This document shows, piece by piece, positions 1-9,136 of a DNA stretch of 64,000 nucleotides. Position 1 is the stretch's first letter; every line of letters begins with the position of its first letter. Origin of the DNA: Ciceribacter sp. T2.26MG-112.2 (GTDB lineage Bacteria > Pseudomonadota > Alphaproteobacteria > Rhizobiales > Rhizobiaceae). The stretch lies in the NCBI RefSeq assembly GCF_900492205.1, contig NZ_UEYQ01000004.1, positions 62,001-126,000 on the forward strand, in the 5' to 3' direction. Made by a program: the position numbers and the translations under genes. The notes beneath the pieces were generated by a model that did not search any database, was not told the origin of the DNA, and saw nothing but the letters and a program-made list of their open reading frames with translations.

Positions 1-681
1 CACGGCCGGAATTGCGGCGGTGTGCGGCAACATCATGCCGAGGGTCTCGGCCAGCAGCGCCATGGTGCTCGCTGTCCCCATCACGGCGCAGGTGCCGGAC
101 GTGACGGCAAGACGGCCCTCAACCTGGTCGATCTCCTGCTTGTCGACATCGCCGGCGCGGTATTTGCTCCAGAAGCGGCGGCAATCGGTGCAGGCGCCCA
201 GTCGTTCGCCCTTGTGGCGGCCAGTCATCATCGGGCCGGCGACGACCAGGGCCGCGGGCTTGCCTGCGGAATAGGCGCCCATCAGCAGTGCCGGCACGGT
301 CTTGTCGCAACCGCCCATCAGCACGACGGAATCCATTGGCTGCGCCCGGATCATTTCCTCGACGCTCATCGCCATCAGGTTGCGATAGACGAGCGAGGTC
401 GGCGAGAGGAAGACTTCGCCGAGTGAGATCACCGGGAAGGTGACGGGCAGCGCGCCGGCGGCCAGCACGCCGCGTTTCACCGCCTCGATCATCTCCGGAA
501 AATGGCGATGACAATTGTTGAAGCCACTCTCTGTGGTGCAGATGCCAACGATCGGCTTGTCGAGCGAGGCCCCTGTATAGCCCATCGAGCTGGCGAAGGA
601 ACGCCGCAGGTAGCGGGCGAAATCCCGGTCGCCGTAGTTGGTCAATCCATTGTCGAGACCGGCGGGCTTCTTGTCAGTCAT
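1..681 (-). CDS. Aldonate (sugar acid) dehydratase, IlvD/Edd family, 3' part beyond the window
   Basis: Removes water from a sugar acid to give a 2-keto-3-deoxy acid using a [2Fe-2S] cluster. The first 227 codons are present; the rest lies left of position 1. Three cysteines at about residues 57 (FNNCH), 125 (MGGCDKT) and 198 (TSGTCAVMG) have exactly the 68- and 73-residue spacing I recall for the cluster ligands of Rhizobium L-arabinonate dehydratase (Cys59, 127, 200). That argues for the pentonate/hexonate branch rather than IlvD proper. The ATG overlaps the end of the aldehyde dehydrogenase gene by 8 bp, so it is the last visible gene of the IclR-led operon. The substrate (arabinonate, xylonate, galactonate or another) cannot be decided here. 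Confidence 0.9.
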   Translation of the reverse strand, partial: MTDKKPAGLDNGLTNYGDRDFARYLRRSFASSMGYTGASLDKPIVGICTTESGFNNCHRHFPEMIEAVKRGVLAAGALPVTFPVISLGEVFLSPTSLVYRNLMAMSVEEMIRAQPMDSVVLMGGCDKTVPALLMGAYSAGKPAALVVAGPMMTGRHKGERLGACTDCRRFWSKYRAGDVDKQEIDQVEGRLAVTSGTCAVMGTASTMALLAETLGMMLPHTAAIPAV

Positions 682-2131
682 GGAGTGCTCCCTTCACCAG
701 CCGGTGGCGTATGTATTTCGGGTTCAGATAGTCGAGTATGCCAAGGCTTCCTCCTTCGCGGCCAAAGCCGCTCTGACGCGTGCCGCCGAAGGGTGCCTCG
801 GCGGTTGCGAGCAGTGTCTCGTTGATGCCGACCATGCCGGCCTCAAGCGCCTCCGCCGTCTGCGCGGCCAGGGCGGAATCTCGGGTGAAGACATAGGCCG
901 CGAGGCCGAAATCGGTGGAATTCGCCCGCGCGATTACTTCGTCAAGGCTGTCGAAAGCCGCGATCGGCGCAATCGGCGCGAAGGGTTCTTCCCGCATGAT
1001 ACGGGCATCGTCGGGCACGTTGCCGAGGACTGTCGGTTCCAGGAAATGCCCGCGATTGAGATGCGCCGGACGCTTTCCGCCGGCGAGCAGCCTCGCGCCA
1101 CGGTCGAGCGCGTCCGCAATCAGCGCCTCGGCACTGGCGAGCGAGCGGGCGCGGATCATCGGACCGGTCGTGACGCCGGGCTTCAGCCCGTCACCGATCG
1201 TCAGGCCGCGCGCGTATTTGGCGAAGGCTTCTTCGAAGGGGGCGAGGATCGAGCGGTGTACATAGAAGCGTGACGGGGAAATGCAGACCTGACCGCAATT
1301 GCGGAACTTGGTGGCGGCCAGCTTTTCCGCCGCCGCGACGGGATCGAAATCGGCGTGGACGATGACCGGCGCATGGCCGCCCAGCTCCATTGTCACCTTC
1401 TTGATGCCGTCGGCCGCTGCCTTGAGGATCTCCCGACCGACGGGCACGGAGCCGGTCAGCGACACCTTGCGGATGACGGGCGATGCGATCAACCGCGAGA
1501 CCATCGGCACGGCGGGGCCGGTCAGAATCGACAGGCATCCCTTGGGCAGGCCGGCGTCGATCAGCGCCTCGCCGATCGCCGTGCAGCTGCCCGGCGCCTC
1601 GGAGGCCGGTCGGACAATCACGGTACAGCCGGCCGCAAGCGCTGCCGCAATCTTGCGGGCCGGCAGGAGCATGGGAAAATTCCAGGCGGTGAGCGCTAGG
1701 CAGGGACCGACCGGCTGGTAGATCACCGAAAGGCGCTCGTCCGGGTGGCGGCCGGGGATCGTCTGGCCGTAGATGCGTTTGGCTTCCTCACCCTGCCATT
1801 CGAACTGGTCGGCGCTGGCGCGAACCTCAGCTTCTGCTTCTGCGAGCGGCTTGCCGGTCTCGCTGCTCATGATGTGCGCGAACTTTCCTACGCGCTCGCG
1901 CATCAGGTCGGCCGCGCGCCTGAGGATCGCGGCGCGATCCCAGGCCGCAACGGCGGCCCAGGGGGCAAAGCTGCCTTCGGCGGCGGCAAGGGCTGCACGT
2001 TCGTCTTCCTCTGTCGCCGCCGGTACATGGCCGACGGTGTTTTCCGTCGCCGGGCTCTTCACCTCGATCAGGCCTCCGTCGGAGGCCGGCCGCCATTCGC
2101 CGCCGATCAGCAGTCCGTATTGTTCGTACAT
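674..2131 (-). CDS. NAD(P)-dependent aldehyde dehydrogenase (semialdehyde type)
   Basis: Oxidises an aldehyde, probably a keto-acid or dicarboxylate semialdehyde, to the acid in the cytosol. The length of 485 aa is normal for the family. The general base Glu lies at about 249 in VTMELGG and the nucleophilic Cys at about 283 in NCGQVC. Overall it looks like succinate- or alpha-ketoglutarate-semialdehyde dehydrogenases. One oddity is the cofactor-contact Lys of the usual KPAE motif, which is Arg here (VRPASE, about 174). It lies between an IolD-like gene (9 bp upstream) and an aldonate dehydratase (8 bp overlap), so it probably finishes a non-phosphorylative sugar-acid route. The exact aldehyde is unknown. 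Confidence 0.88.
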   Translation of the reverse strand: MYEQYGLLIGGEWRPASDGGLIEVKSPATENTVGHVPAATEEDERAALAAAEGSFAPWAAVAAWDRAAILRRAADLMRERVGKFAHIMSSETGKPLAEAEAEVRASADQFEWQGEEAKRIYGQTIPGRHPDERLSVIYQPVGPCLALTAWNFPMLLPARKIAAALAAGCTVIVRPASEAPGSCTAIGEALIDAGLPKGCLSILTGPAVPMVSRLIASPVIRKVSLTGSVPVGREILKAAADGIKKVTMELGGHAPVIVHADFDPVAAAEKLAATKFRNCGQVCISPSRFYVHRSILAPFEEAFAKYARGLTIGDGLKPGVTTGPMIRARSLASAEALIADALDRGARLLAGGKRPAHLNRGHFLEPTVLGNVPDDARIMREEPFAPIAPIAAFDSLDEVIARANSTDFGLAAYVFTRDSALAAQTAEALEAGMVGINETLLATAEAPFGGTRQSGFGREGGSLGILDYLNPKYIRHRLVKGALHD

Positions 2132-2140
2132 GGTTCAGCC

Positions 2141-4039
2141 TCAAATCAGGGTGCGGGCATATTGCCGTTGAACGTCGTCGCACCAGTTGCCGACGTTCCA
2201 TTGTCCATAGGCGCCCAGTCCACCGCTGGGGTCTTCGCCGAAATAGACGGGGACATGAACGAGGCTCAGGCCGGGATGGCGGCGGGCCTCTTCCAGCGCC
2301 GTCAGCAGCGAAATTTCGTCCGTGCCGCCCCAGATCGCCCGGACGCCCCGAACGGCGCTCGCCATCTTCACGTAGTCCACCGCCACCCCGTCGCTCGTGC
2401 GGAAATCACGCCCATACTGGGAAAGCTGTAGATGACTGATGGCGGCCATGCGCCGGTTGTCGAGAAGCAGTATCGTCCCGTGCGCGCCATGCTCGACGCC
2501 GTCGATCAGAACCTGCGGGTTCATCATGAACGAGCCGTCGCCGGTGAAGGCAACGCCGTAACGGCCCTTGTTTGCAAGGGCGGACGAGAGCAGCGCCGAG
2601 ACCGCAAAGCCCATGTAGGACGCGCCCGTTTCGGTAAAGGTCTCGCCGGTCGCGGTGTCGTCGACGATCTGGAAGCCGTTCGCCTGAACGTCGCCCGCAT
2701 CGAAGAATTTCAACGCGTTGTGGCGCTGGCAGAAATCGCTGGCGATCTTGATCGCCTGAGGCTGGGTCAGTACTTCGCACTGCCAGACGGGATCGGTCAG
2801 ACGCGGAGCGGAGAACCGTCCGGCGAGAAAGGCTTCCCATTCGGCCTTTTTCTTGCGGGCAGCCTGGAGCCAGGAGGCCTTGTGGCTGACTAGGGGATAG
2901 CTGCCCAGTGCGTCGGCCAGTCGTGTCGCAACGATTGCCGCGTCTCCCGTGAGCGCGATCGTCTGGTTGTAGTGTTGGACGTCGATAGGGTCGGCATTGA
3001 TATTGATGACCTCGCGGACATTGGGCCAGCCAATTCCGGAGCAGTCCGCCTGGCAGACGGCGCGGCTGCCGATCACCACCAGGACCTCGGCCTCCTCCAT
3101 CGCCCAGTTGCCGCTGATCGAACCCTTGGAGCCGCCGACATGCATGTTTTGCGGATGGTCTGCCGGCATCACGCCGTTGGCGCCGGGGCTGAGCACGACC
3201 GCGGCCCCGGATGCCTCCGCCAGGCGGCGGATCTCGGCGGATGCTCCGCGTGCGCCGCCGCCGAGCTTGAGAGCCACCTTGCTGGCCGAGGCAATGACGG
3301 CGGCGGCCTTCTCGATCCCCGTGTCGTCGGCGGGTGCGAGCTTTGGGAAGACCGGTCGCTGGGGCAGGGCGTCCAGGCGCAAGGTCACGGGTGCCGCTTG
3401 CGTGTTCAACGGCATGTTCATGAAAAATGGTCCGGGGCGCCACGGGTGGAATACGCAAGCCGCTCCCTTGCGCAGTCCATCCCGCAGCGCGCCCGGAGTA
3501 TGCAGCGTGTAGGAACTCCCCATCAGGGAGGTGATTTGCGAGAAGATCCCCTGTGCCGGCTTCGGCACCTGCTGCATGTTGTAGCCCTCTCCATGGGTCG
3601 TCTCGTCGCCATAGAGATGGTAGAGGCCGACGCCGTTGGACGAGGCGGCGAGCGATGCCGCCATTGCCTGGAACGCGCCGGGGCCGATCGAGGTGACCAC
3701 CGCGCAGGGCTCGCCATAGACCCAGGAGAGTGCGGTGCCGGCATGCGCCATTTCGACTTCGTTGCGGAATTGCCAGCAGCGCACCAGCCCTTCAGCCTCA
3801 TAGGCCTCCAGCACATCCGCTACCGCCGTGCTGCCGTGCCCGAAGATCGCGAGGTATTTTGTGACACCCTGACGCATCAGGCCGAGCACCAGCGCTTCGA
3901 CCAGCGGCAATGCGACGGTCTGTTCGAGGAGGCCTGCGTCGATGGCGGCGTCGAGCCCGCCGGCTTCGCGGATCCAGCGCGCTCGTTCAGGGGCGGTGGC
4001 CGTCTGCAGATCGGCGAAAGAAGAGGTCGCCACGGTCAC
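2141..4039 (-). CDS. IolD-like thiamine-diphosphate-dependent C-C hydrolase
   Basis: 632 aa, three-domain ThDP enzyme. The N-terminal part has IFGHG (about 65-69) and the cofactor-activating Glu94 in RNEVEMAHAG, matching the IFGHGN and NEQGMAHA motifs of IolD, which opens the ring of the diketo-inositol intermediate. The ThDP/Mg motif GDGS is at 500-503, followed 24 residues later by DN, as in IolD. The C-terminal VDYVKMA and QWNVG stretches also follow IolD rather than acetolactate synthase. The start overlaps the dehydrogenase stop by 4 bp (ATGA). No other inositol genes (iolB, iolC, iolE, iolG set) are adjacent, so the substrate is probably not plain myo-inositol. Related decarboxylase or lyase activity on a 2-keto acid is an alternative. 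Confidence 0.82.
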   Translation of the reverse strand: MTVATSSFADLQTATAPERARWIREAGGLDAAIDAGLLEQTVALPLVEALVLGLMRQGVTKYLAIFGHGSTAVADVLEAYEAEGLVRCWQFRNEVEMAHAGTALSWVYGEPCAVVTSIGPGAFQAMAASLAASSNGVGLYHLYGDETTHGEGYNMQQVPKPAQGIFSQITSLMGSSYTLHTPGALRDGLRKGAACVFHPWRPGPFFMNMPLNTQAAPVTLRLDALPQRPVFPKLAPADDTGIEKAAAVIASASKVALKLGGGARGASAEIRRLAEASGAAVVLSPGANGVMPADHPQNMHVGGSKGSISGNWAMEEAEVLVVIGSRAVCQADCSGIGWPNVREVININADPIDVQHYNQTIALTGDAAIVATRLADALGSYPLVSHKASWLQAARKKKAEWEAFLAGRFSAPRLTDPVWQCEVLTQPQAIKIASDFCQRHNALKFFDAGDVQANGFQIVDDTATGETFTETGASYMGFAVSALLSSALANKGRYGVAFTGDGSFMMNPQVLIDGVEHGAHGTILLLDNRRMAAISHLQLSQYGRDFRTSDGVAVDYVKMASAVRGVRAIWGGTDEISLLTALEEARRHPGLSLVHVPVYFGEDPSGGLGAYGQWNVGNWCDDVQRQYARTLI

Positions 4040-5124
4040 CGGGAGCCTCCTTCCGCGCGCAGGTCTACGGTGCGGCCGAGCCGCGCCGATTCCTCCGCCG
4101 CAAGGGCAAAGCCCAGGATCTGGCGGGCCTGGCGGGCGGTGAGAACCGGCGGGCCGCCATCTTGCAGTGCCTCCAGATAGTGGCGGGTCGAAAGGACGAA
4201 GCTCTGTTCCCAGCCGGTCGGAATGTCCCGGTATTCGGTCATGGCCCCATCCCGATAAAGCGCCAGCGGCGGCGTGTCGGCCAACCTCCCATGGCCACCG
4301 TTGATCCAGATGATGCCCTTCGTGCCGGTGATCTCGACACGGTCGTCCTGGGCGTAGTGCCGGGTGGCGAGTTCCATATCCGGCGAATAGACGATTTCGA
4401 GATTGCCGATGCGGTTGCCCGGGAATCGGAAGGAAATCTGCGACTGGGCATCGAAACGGATGCCGCCCGGACCCTCGGTGTCGCCGATGAAGGCGTGCAC
4501 TTCGTCGGGCTCGCCCATGAAATGCCAGGCGAGGGCAAACTTGTGGTGGCCATCATCGAAGACCAGCGGGCCGCCGCCGGCTTCCGTCGCCTTTTGGCGC
4601 CAGGCATTGGCCGCGGGCGGAACGTCCCAGGCGGTCGCGCTGCGCGCCGGATTGGACTTGATGCGGATGGACAGCGGCGTGCCGATCGCACCTTCGTCGA
4701 TCAGCGCCTTGGCCTTCAGGACCGGCGGATAGAAAATGAAGTTCTCGAAGACCTTGAAGGGGCGGTCATAGGCCTCCGCCGCGGCGACCAGTCGGTCGGC
4801 TTCCTCCAGCGAGACGCACATCGGCTTCTGCAGGGAAACGATCTTGCCGGCATTGATGGCCTTGAGGGCTGCGGAGAGATGGAGATGATGCGGCAAAAGG
4901 ATTTCGACGAGGTCGACATCGGCGCGTGACAGAAGAGCATCCAGATCGGTTTCGATCGCGACATCCGTAAGGCCCCAGTCCTTTGCCTTGCCGGCGGCAA
5001 GGTCCGAATCGCGATCGCAAAGGGCGACGATCCGGCTCGACGGGTTTTGGAGGTATTCGATCGCATGGAGGTCGGAAATGCGACCCGTGCCGATAATCGC
5101 TACTCTAATCGGTCCCTTTGTCAT
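4036..5124 (-). CDS. Gfo/Idh/MocA family NAD(P)-dependent sugar or cyclitol dehydrogenase
   Basis: 362 aa, usual length. The N-terminal Rossmann fold has a GTGRIS dinucleotide motif (about 12-17). The catalytic Lys is in LQKPM, where most members have EKP, so the Glu is replaced by Gln. A downstream DDGHHKF segment supplies the His region of the substrate domain. The family oxidises sugars, inositols or their derivatives. The gene overlaps its neighbours on both sides by 4 bp, so it is translationally coupled inside the IclR operon. It likely performs the first oxidation of whatever the divergent ABC transporter imports. Confidence 0.88.
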   Translation of the reverse strand: MTKGPIRVAIIGTGRISDLHAIEYLQNPSSRIVALCDRDSDLAAGKAKDWGLTDVAIETDLDALLSRADVDLVEILLPHHLHLSAALKAINAGKIVSLQKPMCVSLEEADRLVAAAEAYDRPFKVFENFIFYPPVLKAKALIDEGAIGTPLSIRIKSNPARSATAWDVPPAANAWRQKATEAGGGPLVFDDGHHKFALAWHFMGEPDEVHAFIGDTEGPGGIRFDAQSQISFRFPGNRIGNLEIVYSPDMELATRHYAQDDRVEITGTKGIIWINGGHGRLADTPPLALYRDGAMTEYRDIPTGWEQSFVLSTRHYLEALQDGGPPVLTARQARQILGFALAAEESARLGRTVDLRAEGGSR

Positions 5125-5864
5125 TCAATGGGGTCCTTCTCTGGCTGAACAATGGAAACGGAAGTGATGATGCGGCCAAGCTCTGCCAGCCGGGCATCGT
5201 CCACCCGGACGCTCGGCCCGGAAACGCCGATGGCGGCGATCATCCGGCCGTCGGCATCGTAGATCGGGCGTGCGACACAGCGGATGCCCTGGGCGAATTC
5301 CTCGTCGTCGACGGCATAGCCGCGCGCCCGCGTGAGGGTGATCTCGTCATCGAGCGACGGGCGGGTGGTCAGTGTCTTGAGCGTATAGGAGGTGAGGGGG
5401 CCTTCCAGCGCTGCGCCGCCGAAGGCCAGGAAAGCCTTGCCGAGTGCCGTGCAATGCAGGGGAGACAGGGCGCCGATCGGATGGTCGACCTTGAGCGGCA
5501 GGGGCGAGTCGACCTTGTCGATATACCAGACGCGATCGCGCACCAGAACCGCCATGTGCGCGCATTCACCGGTCCGTGCCACCAGCGTTTCGAGTGCGGG
5601 GCGCCAGGCTTCCTTGACCGCTATGATGTCGGCGAGTGAATGCTCGCTGCGGGCCGGCCGCGCCACCTTGTCGGTCGGCTGGTAACGGCGACCGGCATCC
5701 TGAAGGGCGTAGCCGCAAGCGACCAGCGTCTTCATCAGGTGCGAAGCGTTCGACTTGTCCACGCCAAGCGCCTCGGCGATATCGGTCAGCCGGGCGGGTT
5801 CGCTCCGGGAGGCGATATAGTCGAGGGCTTCGAGGCCACGTGACAGGGATTGCAGCAGGCGCAT
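5121..5864 (-). CDS. IclR-family transcriptional regulator
   Basis: 247 aa. N-terminal winged helix-turn-helix (about 5-60, containing RLTDIAEALGVDKSNASHL), then the GAF-like IclR effector domain with the typical C-terminal GVSGPSVR stretch. It is the first gene of a minus-strand operon with 4-bp overlaps onward and diverges from a sugar ABC transporter 218 bp away. It most likely controls both by binding in the shared intergenic region, where a 7-bp inverted repeat lies at 5901-5927, about 37 bp upstream of its start. The effector is unknown and is presumably the imported sugar acid or an intermediate. Confidence 0.9.
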   Translation of the reverse strand: MRLLQSLSRGLEALDYIASRSEPARLTDIAEALGVDKSNASHLMKTLVACGYALQDAGRRYQPTDKVARPARSEHSLADIIAVKEAWRPALETLVARTGECAHMAVLVRDRVWYIDKVDSPLPLKVDHPIGALSPLHCTALGKAFLAFGGAALEGPLTSYTLKTLTTRPSLDDEITLTRARGYAVDDEEFAQGIRCVARPIYDADGRMIAAIGVSGPSVRVDDARLAELGRIITSVSIVQPEKDPIE

Positions 5865-5900
5865 TGTTGAACTCCATTCAGGCTATTTGCGATAGTTGGA

Positions 5901-5927
5901 ATATGCTAAACATAATGTACAGCATAT
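5901..5927. promoter_or_regulatory. Candidate IclR operator in divergent promoter region
   Basis: Perfect inverted repeat ATATGCT (5901-5907) and AGCATAT (5921-5927) separated by 13 bp in the 218-bp AT-rich gap between the iclR gene and the ABC transporter. Arm centres are about 20 bp (two helical turns) apart, which suits a dimeric regulator. A TTGACA hexamer sits at 6001-6006 on the transporter side, but no good -10 follows. A strong Shine-Dalgarno GGAGG precedes the binding-protein ATG. Confidence 0.45.
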
Positions 5928-6082
5928 GGCAACAAAATAGCGCTATAGACCTGATATACTCAAACTTCACCGCATTCGTTCCGAAATGCAATACTTTTTG
6001 TTGACATCAGCGATATTCTTGCGAGAAGTTGATAGTGCGATAATGCAAAGTTAAACATACGCAAACTTCATGGGAGGAACTG

Positions 6083-7354
6083 ATGTTTTCGATTTCACGG
6101 CGCGCGCTTATTGCCGCAGCGCTCATGACATCTTCCGCGAGCCTCGTGCCGCAAGCCTTCGCCCAGTCCGGCGAGGTGACGATCAGCCACTATTTCACTG
6201 GCGAACTCGGTCTGAAGGCCTTCAACGATCAGGTCGCGGCCTTCGAGAAGGCGAGCGGGATCAAGATGAAGGAAAGCCCGGTCGGGCACGAGGATTTCAA
6301 GACCGATATCCTGGTGCGGGCCGCCGGCCGCAGCCTGCCGGACGTGTTCAGCTATTGGGCAGGCGCTCGCGTACAGTTCATTGTCGATTCGAAGAGCCTG
6401 CGTCCGATCGACGACATGTGGGCTGCCGAAAAGTTGGATTCGGTCGTTTCCAAGCCGATTGCCGAAAGCTCCACCCTTTATGACGGCAAGCGCTTCCTGG
6501 TTCCCTTCAACTATCACTACGCGGGCGTCTTCTTTAACAAGAAGGTTCTGGCCGATGCGGGCATCACGGCGATGCCGGCGACCTGGGACGATTTCATCGC
6601 CATGTGCAAGACGCTAAAGGCTAAGGGCGTGGCACCGATCGCGCTCGGCTCGAAGAACCGTTGGCCGGCCCAGTTCTGGTTCGACTATCTGCTGCTGCGC
6701 ACTGCCGGCCCGGACTATCGCGCGCGCCTGATGTCGGGCGAGGCATCTTATGACGACCCGGAAGTCGCGACGGCCATGGGCCTCTGGAAGAGCCTCCTGG
6801 ATGAGGGACTGTTCGTCGAGAACGCCAATGCGGACGACTGGACCGACGCTGCCGACAAGGTTGCGCGCGGCGATGCTGCGATGACGCTCATGGGAACCTG
6901 GATCACAGGCTACTGGAACGGTATCGGCCTCGTGCCGGGCACGGATTACGACTTCTTCCCGTTCCCGACCGTCAAGGAGGGCGTGGCCGATGCCGCCGTC
7001 GGCCCGGTCGACGGCCTGGTGATCTCGGCAAATGCCGCAAATCCGGAAGGAGCGGAAAAGTTCCTGGCCTTCATGATGTCGAACCCGGACGTCCAGGCAA
7101 AGTGGGCCGAGGCTCAAGGCGCGCTTTCGGCCAACGTGAATCTCGATCCGAAGATCTATAACAGCGTCATGCAGCACGCGGCCCAGACCGTGTCCGAAGC
7201 GCCCGTCTTCGCCTTCAACTATGACCTCGCCACGCCGCCGCCGGTCGCCGAGGTCGGCCTGTCGATGTTCACGCGCTTCATTGACGACCCGTCCAAGATG
7301 GATGAAATCCTGAAAAACATGGCCGCCGACGCGAAGGTCGCGTTCAAGCAGTAA
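6083..7354 (+). CDS. Sugar ABC transporter substrate-binding protein (family 1, CUT1 type)
   Basis: 423 aa periplasmic binding protein. The N-terminal signal sequence has RR followed by a hydrophobic run and cleavage near AFAQ (about 28). The mature part begins GEVTISHYFTG, typical of extracellular solute-binding proteins family 1. It is first in a four-gene transporter operon with two permeases and a UgpC/MalK-type ATPase. The start is fixed by GGAGGAACTG just before the ATG. A 14-bp perfect palindrome follows the stop and may stabilise its transcript. It probably delivers the substrate of the divergent IolD-like/aldonate dehydratase operon; the substrate is not deducible from the sequence. 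Confidence 0.92.
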   Translation: MFSISRRALIAAALMTSSASLVPQAFAQSGEVTISHYFTGELGLKAFNDQVAAFEKASGIKMKESPVGHEDFKTDILVRAAGRSLPDVFSYWAGARVQFIVDSKSLRPIDDMWAAEKLDSVVSKPIAESSTLYDGKRFLVPFNYHYAGVFFNKKVLADAGITAMPATWDDFIAMCKTLKAKGVAPIALGSKNRWPAQFWFDYLLLRTAGPDYRARLMSGEASYDDPEVATAMGLWKSLLDEGLFVENANADDWTDAADKVARGDAAMTLMGTWITGYWNGIGLVPGTDYDFFPFPTVKEGVADAAVGPVDGLVISANAANPEGAEKFLAFMMSNPDVQAKWAEAQGALSANVNLDPKIYNSVMQHAAQTVSEAPVFAFNYDLATPPPVAEVGLSMFTRFIDDPSKMDEILKNMAADAKVAFKQ

Positions 7355-7361
7355 CCGAAGG

Positions 7362-7375
7362 CAGGCCGCGGCCTG
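7362..7375 (+). other. Intercistronic palindrome after binding-protein gene
   Basis: CAGGCCGCGGCCTG is a perfect 14-bp palindrome 7 bp after the binding-protein stop and 35 bp before the permease start. Such stems often protect upstream mRNA or thin out downstream transcription, giving excess binding protein. There is no T-run, so it is not a full terminator. Confidence 0.5.
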
Positions 7376-7410
7376 TAAGGGTCGCGGCCGCATCGGAAAG
7401 GATCTAAGGC

Positions 7411-8292
7411 ATGGAGCGGCATAACCGTTTCTGGCGTGTCGCGCTTCTGGCGCTGCCGCTCGGCGTGTTCGCCATTTTTGTGATCTGGCCGCTGCTCAGT
7501 TCGTTCTACTACAGTTTCACCAACTGGAACGGCTTCAACAGCGACTATGATTTCGTCGGTTTCTCGAATTTTTCCAAGATATTCACCGACTCGCTTTTTC
7601 TCAATGCGGCGATCAACACGACCATCTGGATGGTGGCGGCGATCCTCGTGCCGACGGTGCTTGGCCTCCTGCTCGCCCTGCTGCTGGACAGCAGGGTGCC
7701 GGGGACCCGCATCTTCAAGACGATCTTCTACCTGCCGATCTGTCTCTCCGCCGTCATCGTCGGCCAGATCTGGATCTGGATCTACCAGCCCGACTGGGGT
7801 CTGCTCAACACGCTCATTTCGTCGGCCTCCGGGGAGAAGATGCGCTATGCGTGGCTTGCCAAGCCCGATACCGCGCTCCTGTCCGTCATCGTCGCCTGGT
7901 CGTGGCAGCAGACCGGCCTGTCGATGGTCATCTATCTGGCCGGGCTCACGGCCATATCGGAGGACCTGCTCGAGGTCTGCGAGATCGAGGGTGCCAGCCC
8001 ATGGCAGCGCACGCTCTTCGTCGTGCTGCCGCTTCTCACACCCTCGACCGTTGTCGTCGTCGCGTTGTCGGTGATCAACTCGCTGAAAGGCTTCGATATT
8101 CTCTACATCATGACCGGCGGCGGGCCGTTCAACAGCTCCGACACGCTCGCCATGCACATGTACAACGAGTCTTTCCGGAAATACCTGATGGGATATGGCA
8201 GCGCGATTTCCGTCGTGCTGTTCCTGATCGCGGTCACGATCATCGGCCTCTATTTCCGGCAGCTCAAGAAGGTGGACAAGATCTATGGCTAG
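7411..8292 (+). CDS. Sugar ABC transporter permease (MalF/UgpA type)
   Basis: 293 aa inner-membrane protein with about six hydrophobic segments, beginning near residue 10 (VALLALPLGVFAIFVIWPLL). The cytoplasmic EAA loop is visible around EVCEIEGASPWQRTLFVVLPLL and contacts the ATPase. The next permease overlaps its end by 8 bp. It forms the heterodimeric channel of the CUT1 importer at 6083-10243. Confidence 0.93.
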   Translation: MERHNRFWRVALLALPLGVFAIFVIWPLLSSFYYSFTNWNGFNSDYDFVGFSNFSKIFTDSLFLNAAINTTIWMVAAILVPTVLGLLLALLLDSRVPGTRIFKTIFYLPICLSAVIVGQIWIWIYQPDWGLLNTLISSASGEKMRYAWLAKPDTALLSVIVAWSWQQTGLSMVIYLAGLTAISEDLLEVCEIEGASPWQRTLFVVLPLLTPSTVVVVALSVINSLKGFDILYIMTGGGPFNSSDTLAMHMYNESFRKYLMGYGSAISVVLFLIAVTIIGLYFRQLKKVDKIYG

Positions 8293-9133
8293 TCCGGTCG
8301 CCGAAAAGCGGTTCAATCCCTGGCCCGTGGCGATCTTCGTCATCCTGGTCGTTCTCGCGGTGATGTTCCTGCTGCCGACGGTCGGCGTGCTGCTGTCCTC
8401 GGTGAAGACCACGCGCGAAATCGCCCTCGGTCAGCTCTGGTCGATGCCGCAGGCGCTGTTCATGGGCAACTTCGTCGAGGTGCTCGGCAATCCGGCGGTC
8501 CACCGCTATTTCCTGAACACCCTGATCGTCACGGTTCCGGGCACGATTGCCTCGACCGCGCTGGGTGTACTGGCCGGCTATGTCTTCGCCAAGCTGCCGT
8601 TCCGGGGATCGAACGCCCTGTTCCTGGCGGTGATCGCGGGCATGTTCTTCCCGCCGCAGGTGATCCTGGTGCCGCTGTTTCGACTGTTCAACGGCCTCGG
8701 TCTGATCGACACACTCTGGCCGGTGTTCATCGTCCACACGGCGCTCGGTATTCCGATCTGCACGCTGCTGATGCGCAATTTCTTCGCGACGGTGCCGACC
8801 GCCCTCAGGGAAGCGGCAATCCTTGAAGGCGCCAATGAATGGCAGGTTCTGACAAAGGTCGTCCTGCCGCTCAGCCTGCCGGCGCTCGCGGTGCTTGCGA
8901 CGCTCCAGTTCACCTGGATCTGGAACGATTTCCTCTGGCCGCTGATCTTCACCCAGTCGGACGAAATGCGCACCGTGATGCTCGGCATCGTCAATCTCAA
9001 GGGGCAGTATTCTGTGGCCTGGGGCGTGCAGGGCGCGCTTTCTCTGGTGGCCAGCCTGCCGACCTTGATCGTCTTTCTGTTCTTCCAGCGCTTCTTCATC
9101 AAGGGCATGACCATGGGCGCGGTTAAAGGGTAA
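8285..9133 (+). CDS. Sugar ABC transporter permease (MalG/UgpE type)
   Basis: 282 aa, about six membrane spans from residue 12 on. The EAA loop reads REAAILEGANEWQVLTKVVLPLSLPAL. It ends with the short MTMGAVKG tail common in MalG-type partners. It overlaps the upstream permease by 8 bp and is 3 bp from the ATPase gene, so all four transporter genes are one unit. Confidence 0.93.
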   Translation: MASPVAEKRFNPWPVAIFVILVVLAVMFLLPTVGVLLSSVKTTREIALGQLWSMPQALFMGNFVEVLGNPAVHRYFLNTLIVTVPGTIASTALGVLAGYVFAKLPFRGSNALFLAVIAGMFFPPQVILVPLFRLFNGLGLIDTLWPVFIVHTALGIPICTLLMRNFFATVPTALREAAILEGANEWQVLTKVVLPLSLPALAVLATLQFTWIWNDFLWPLIFTQSDEMRTVMLGIVNLKGQYSVAWGVQGALSLVASLPTLIVFLFFQRFFIKGMTMGAVKG

Positions 9134-9136
9134 AAC

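Noticed and set aside
2141..4039. Acetolactate synthase large subunit
   Set aside because: IFGHG, NEVEMAHA and the C-terminal VDYVKMA/QWNVG stretches follow IolD, and no regulatory subunit gene is adjacent.
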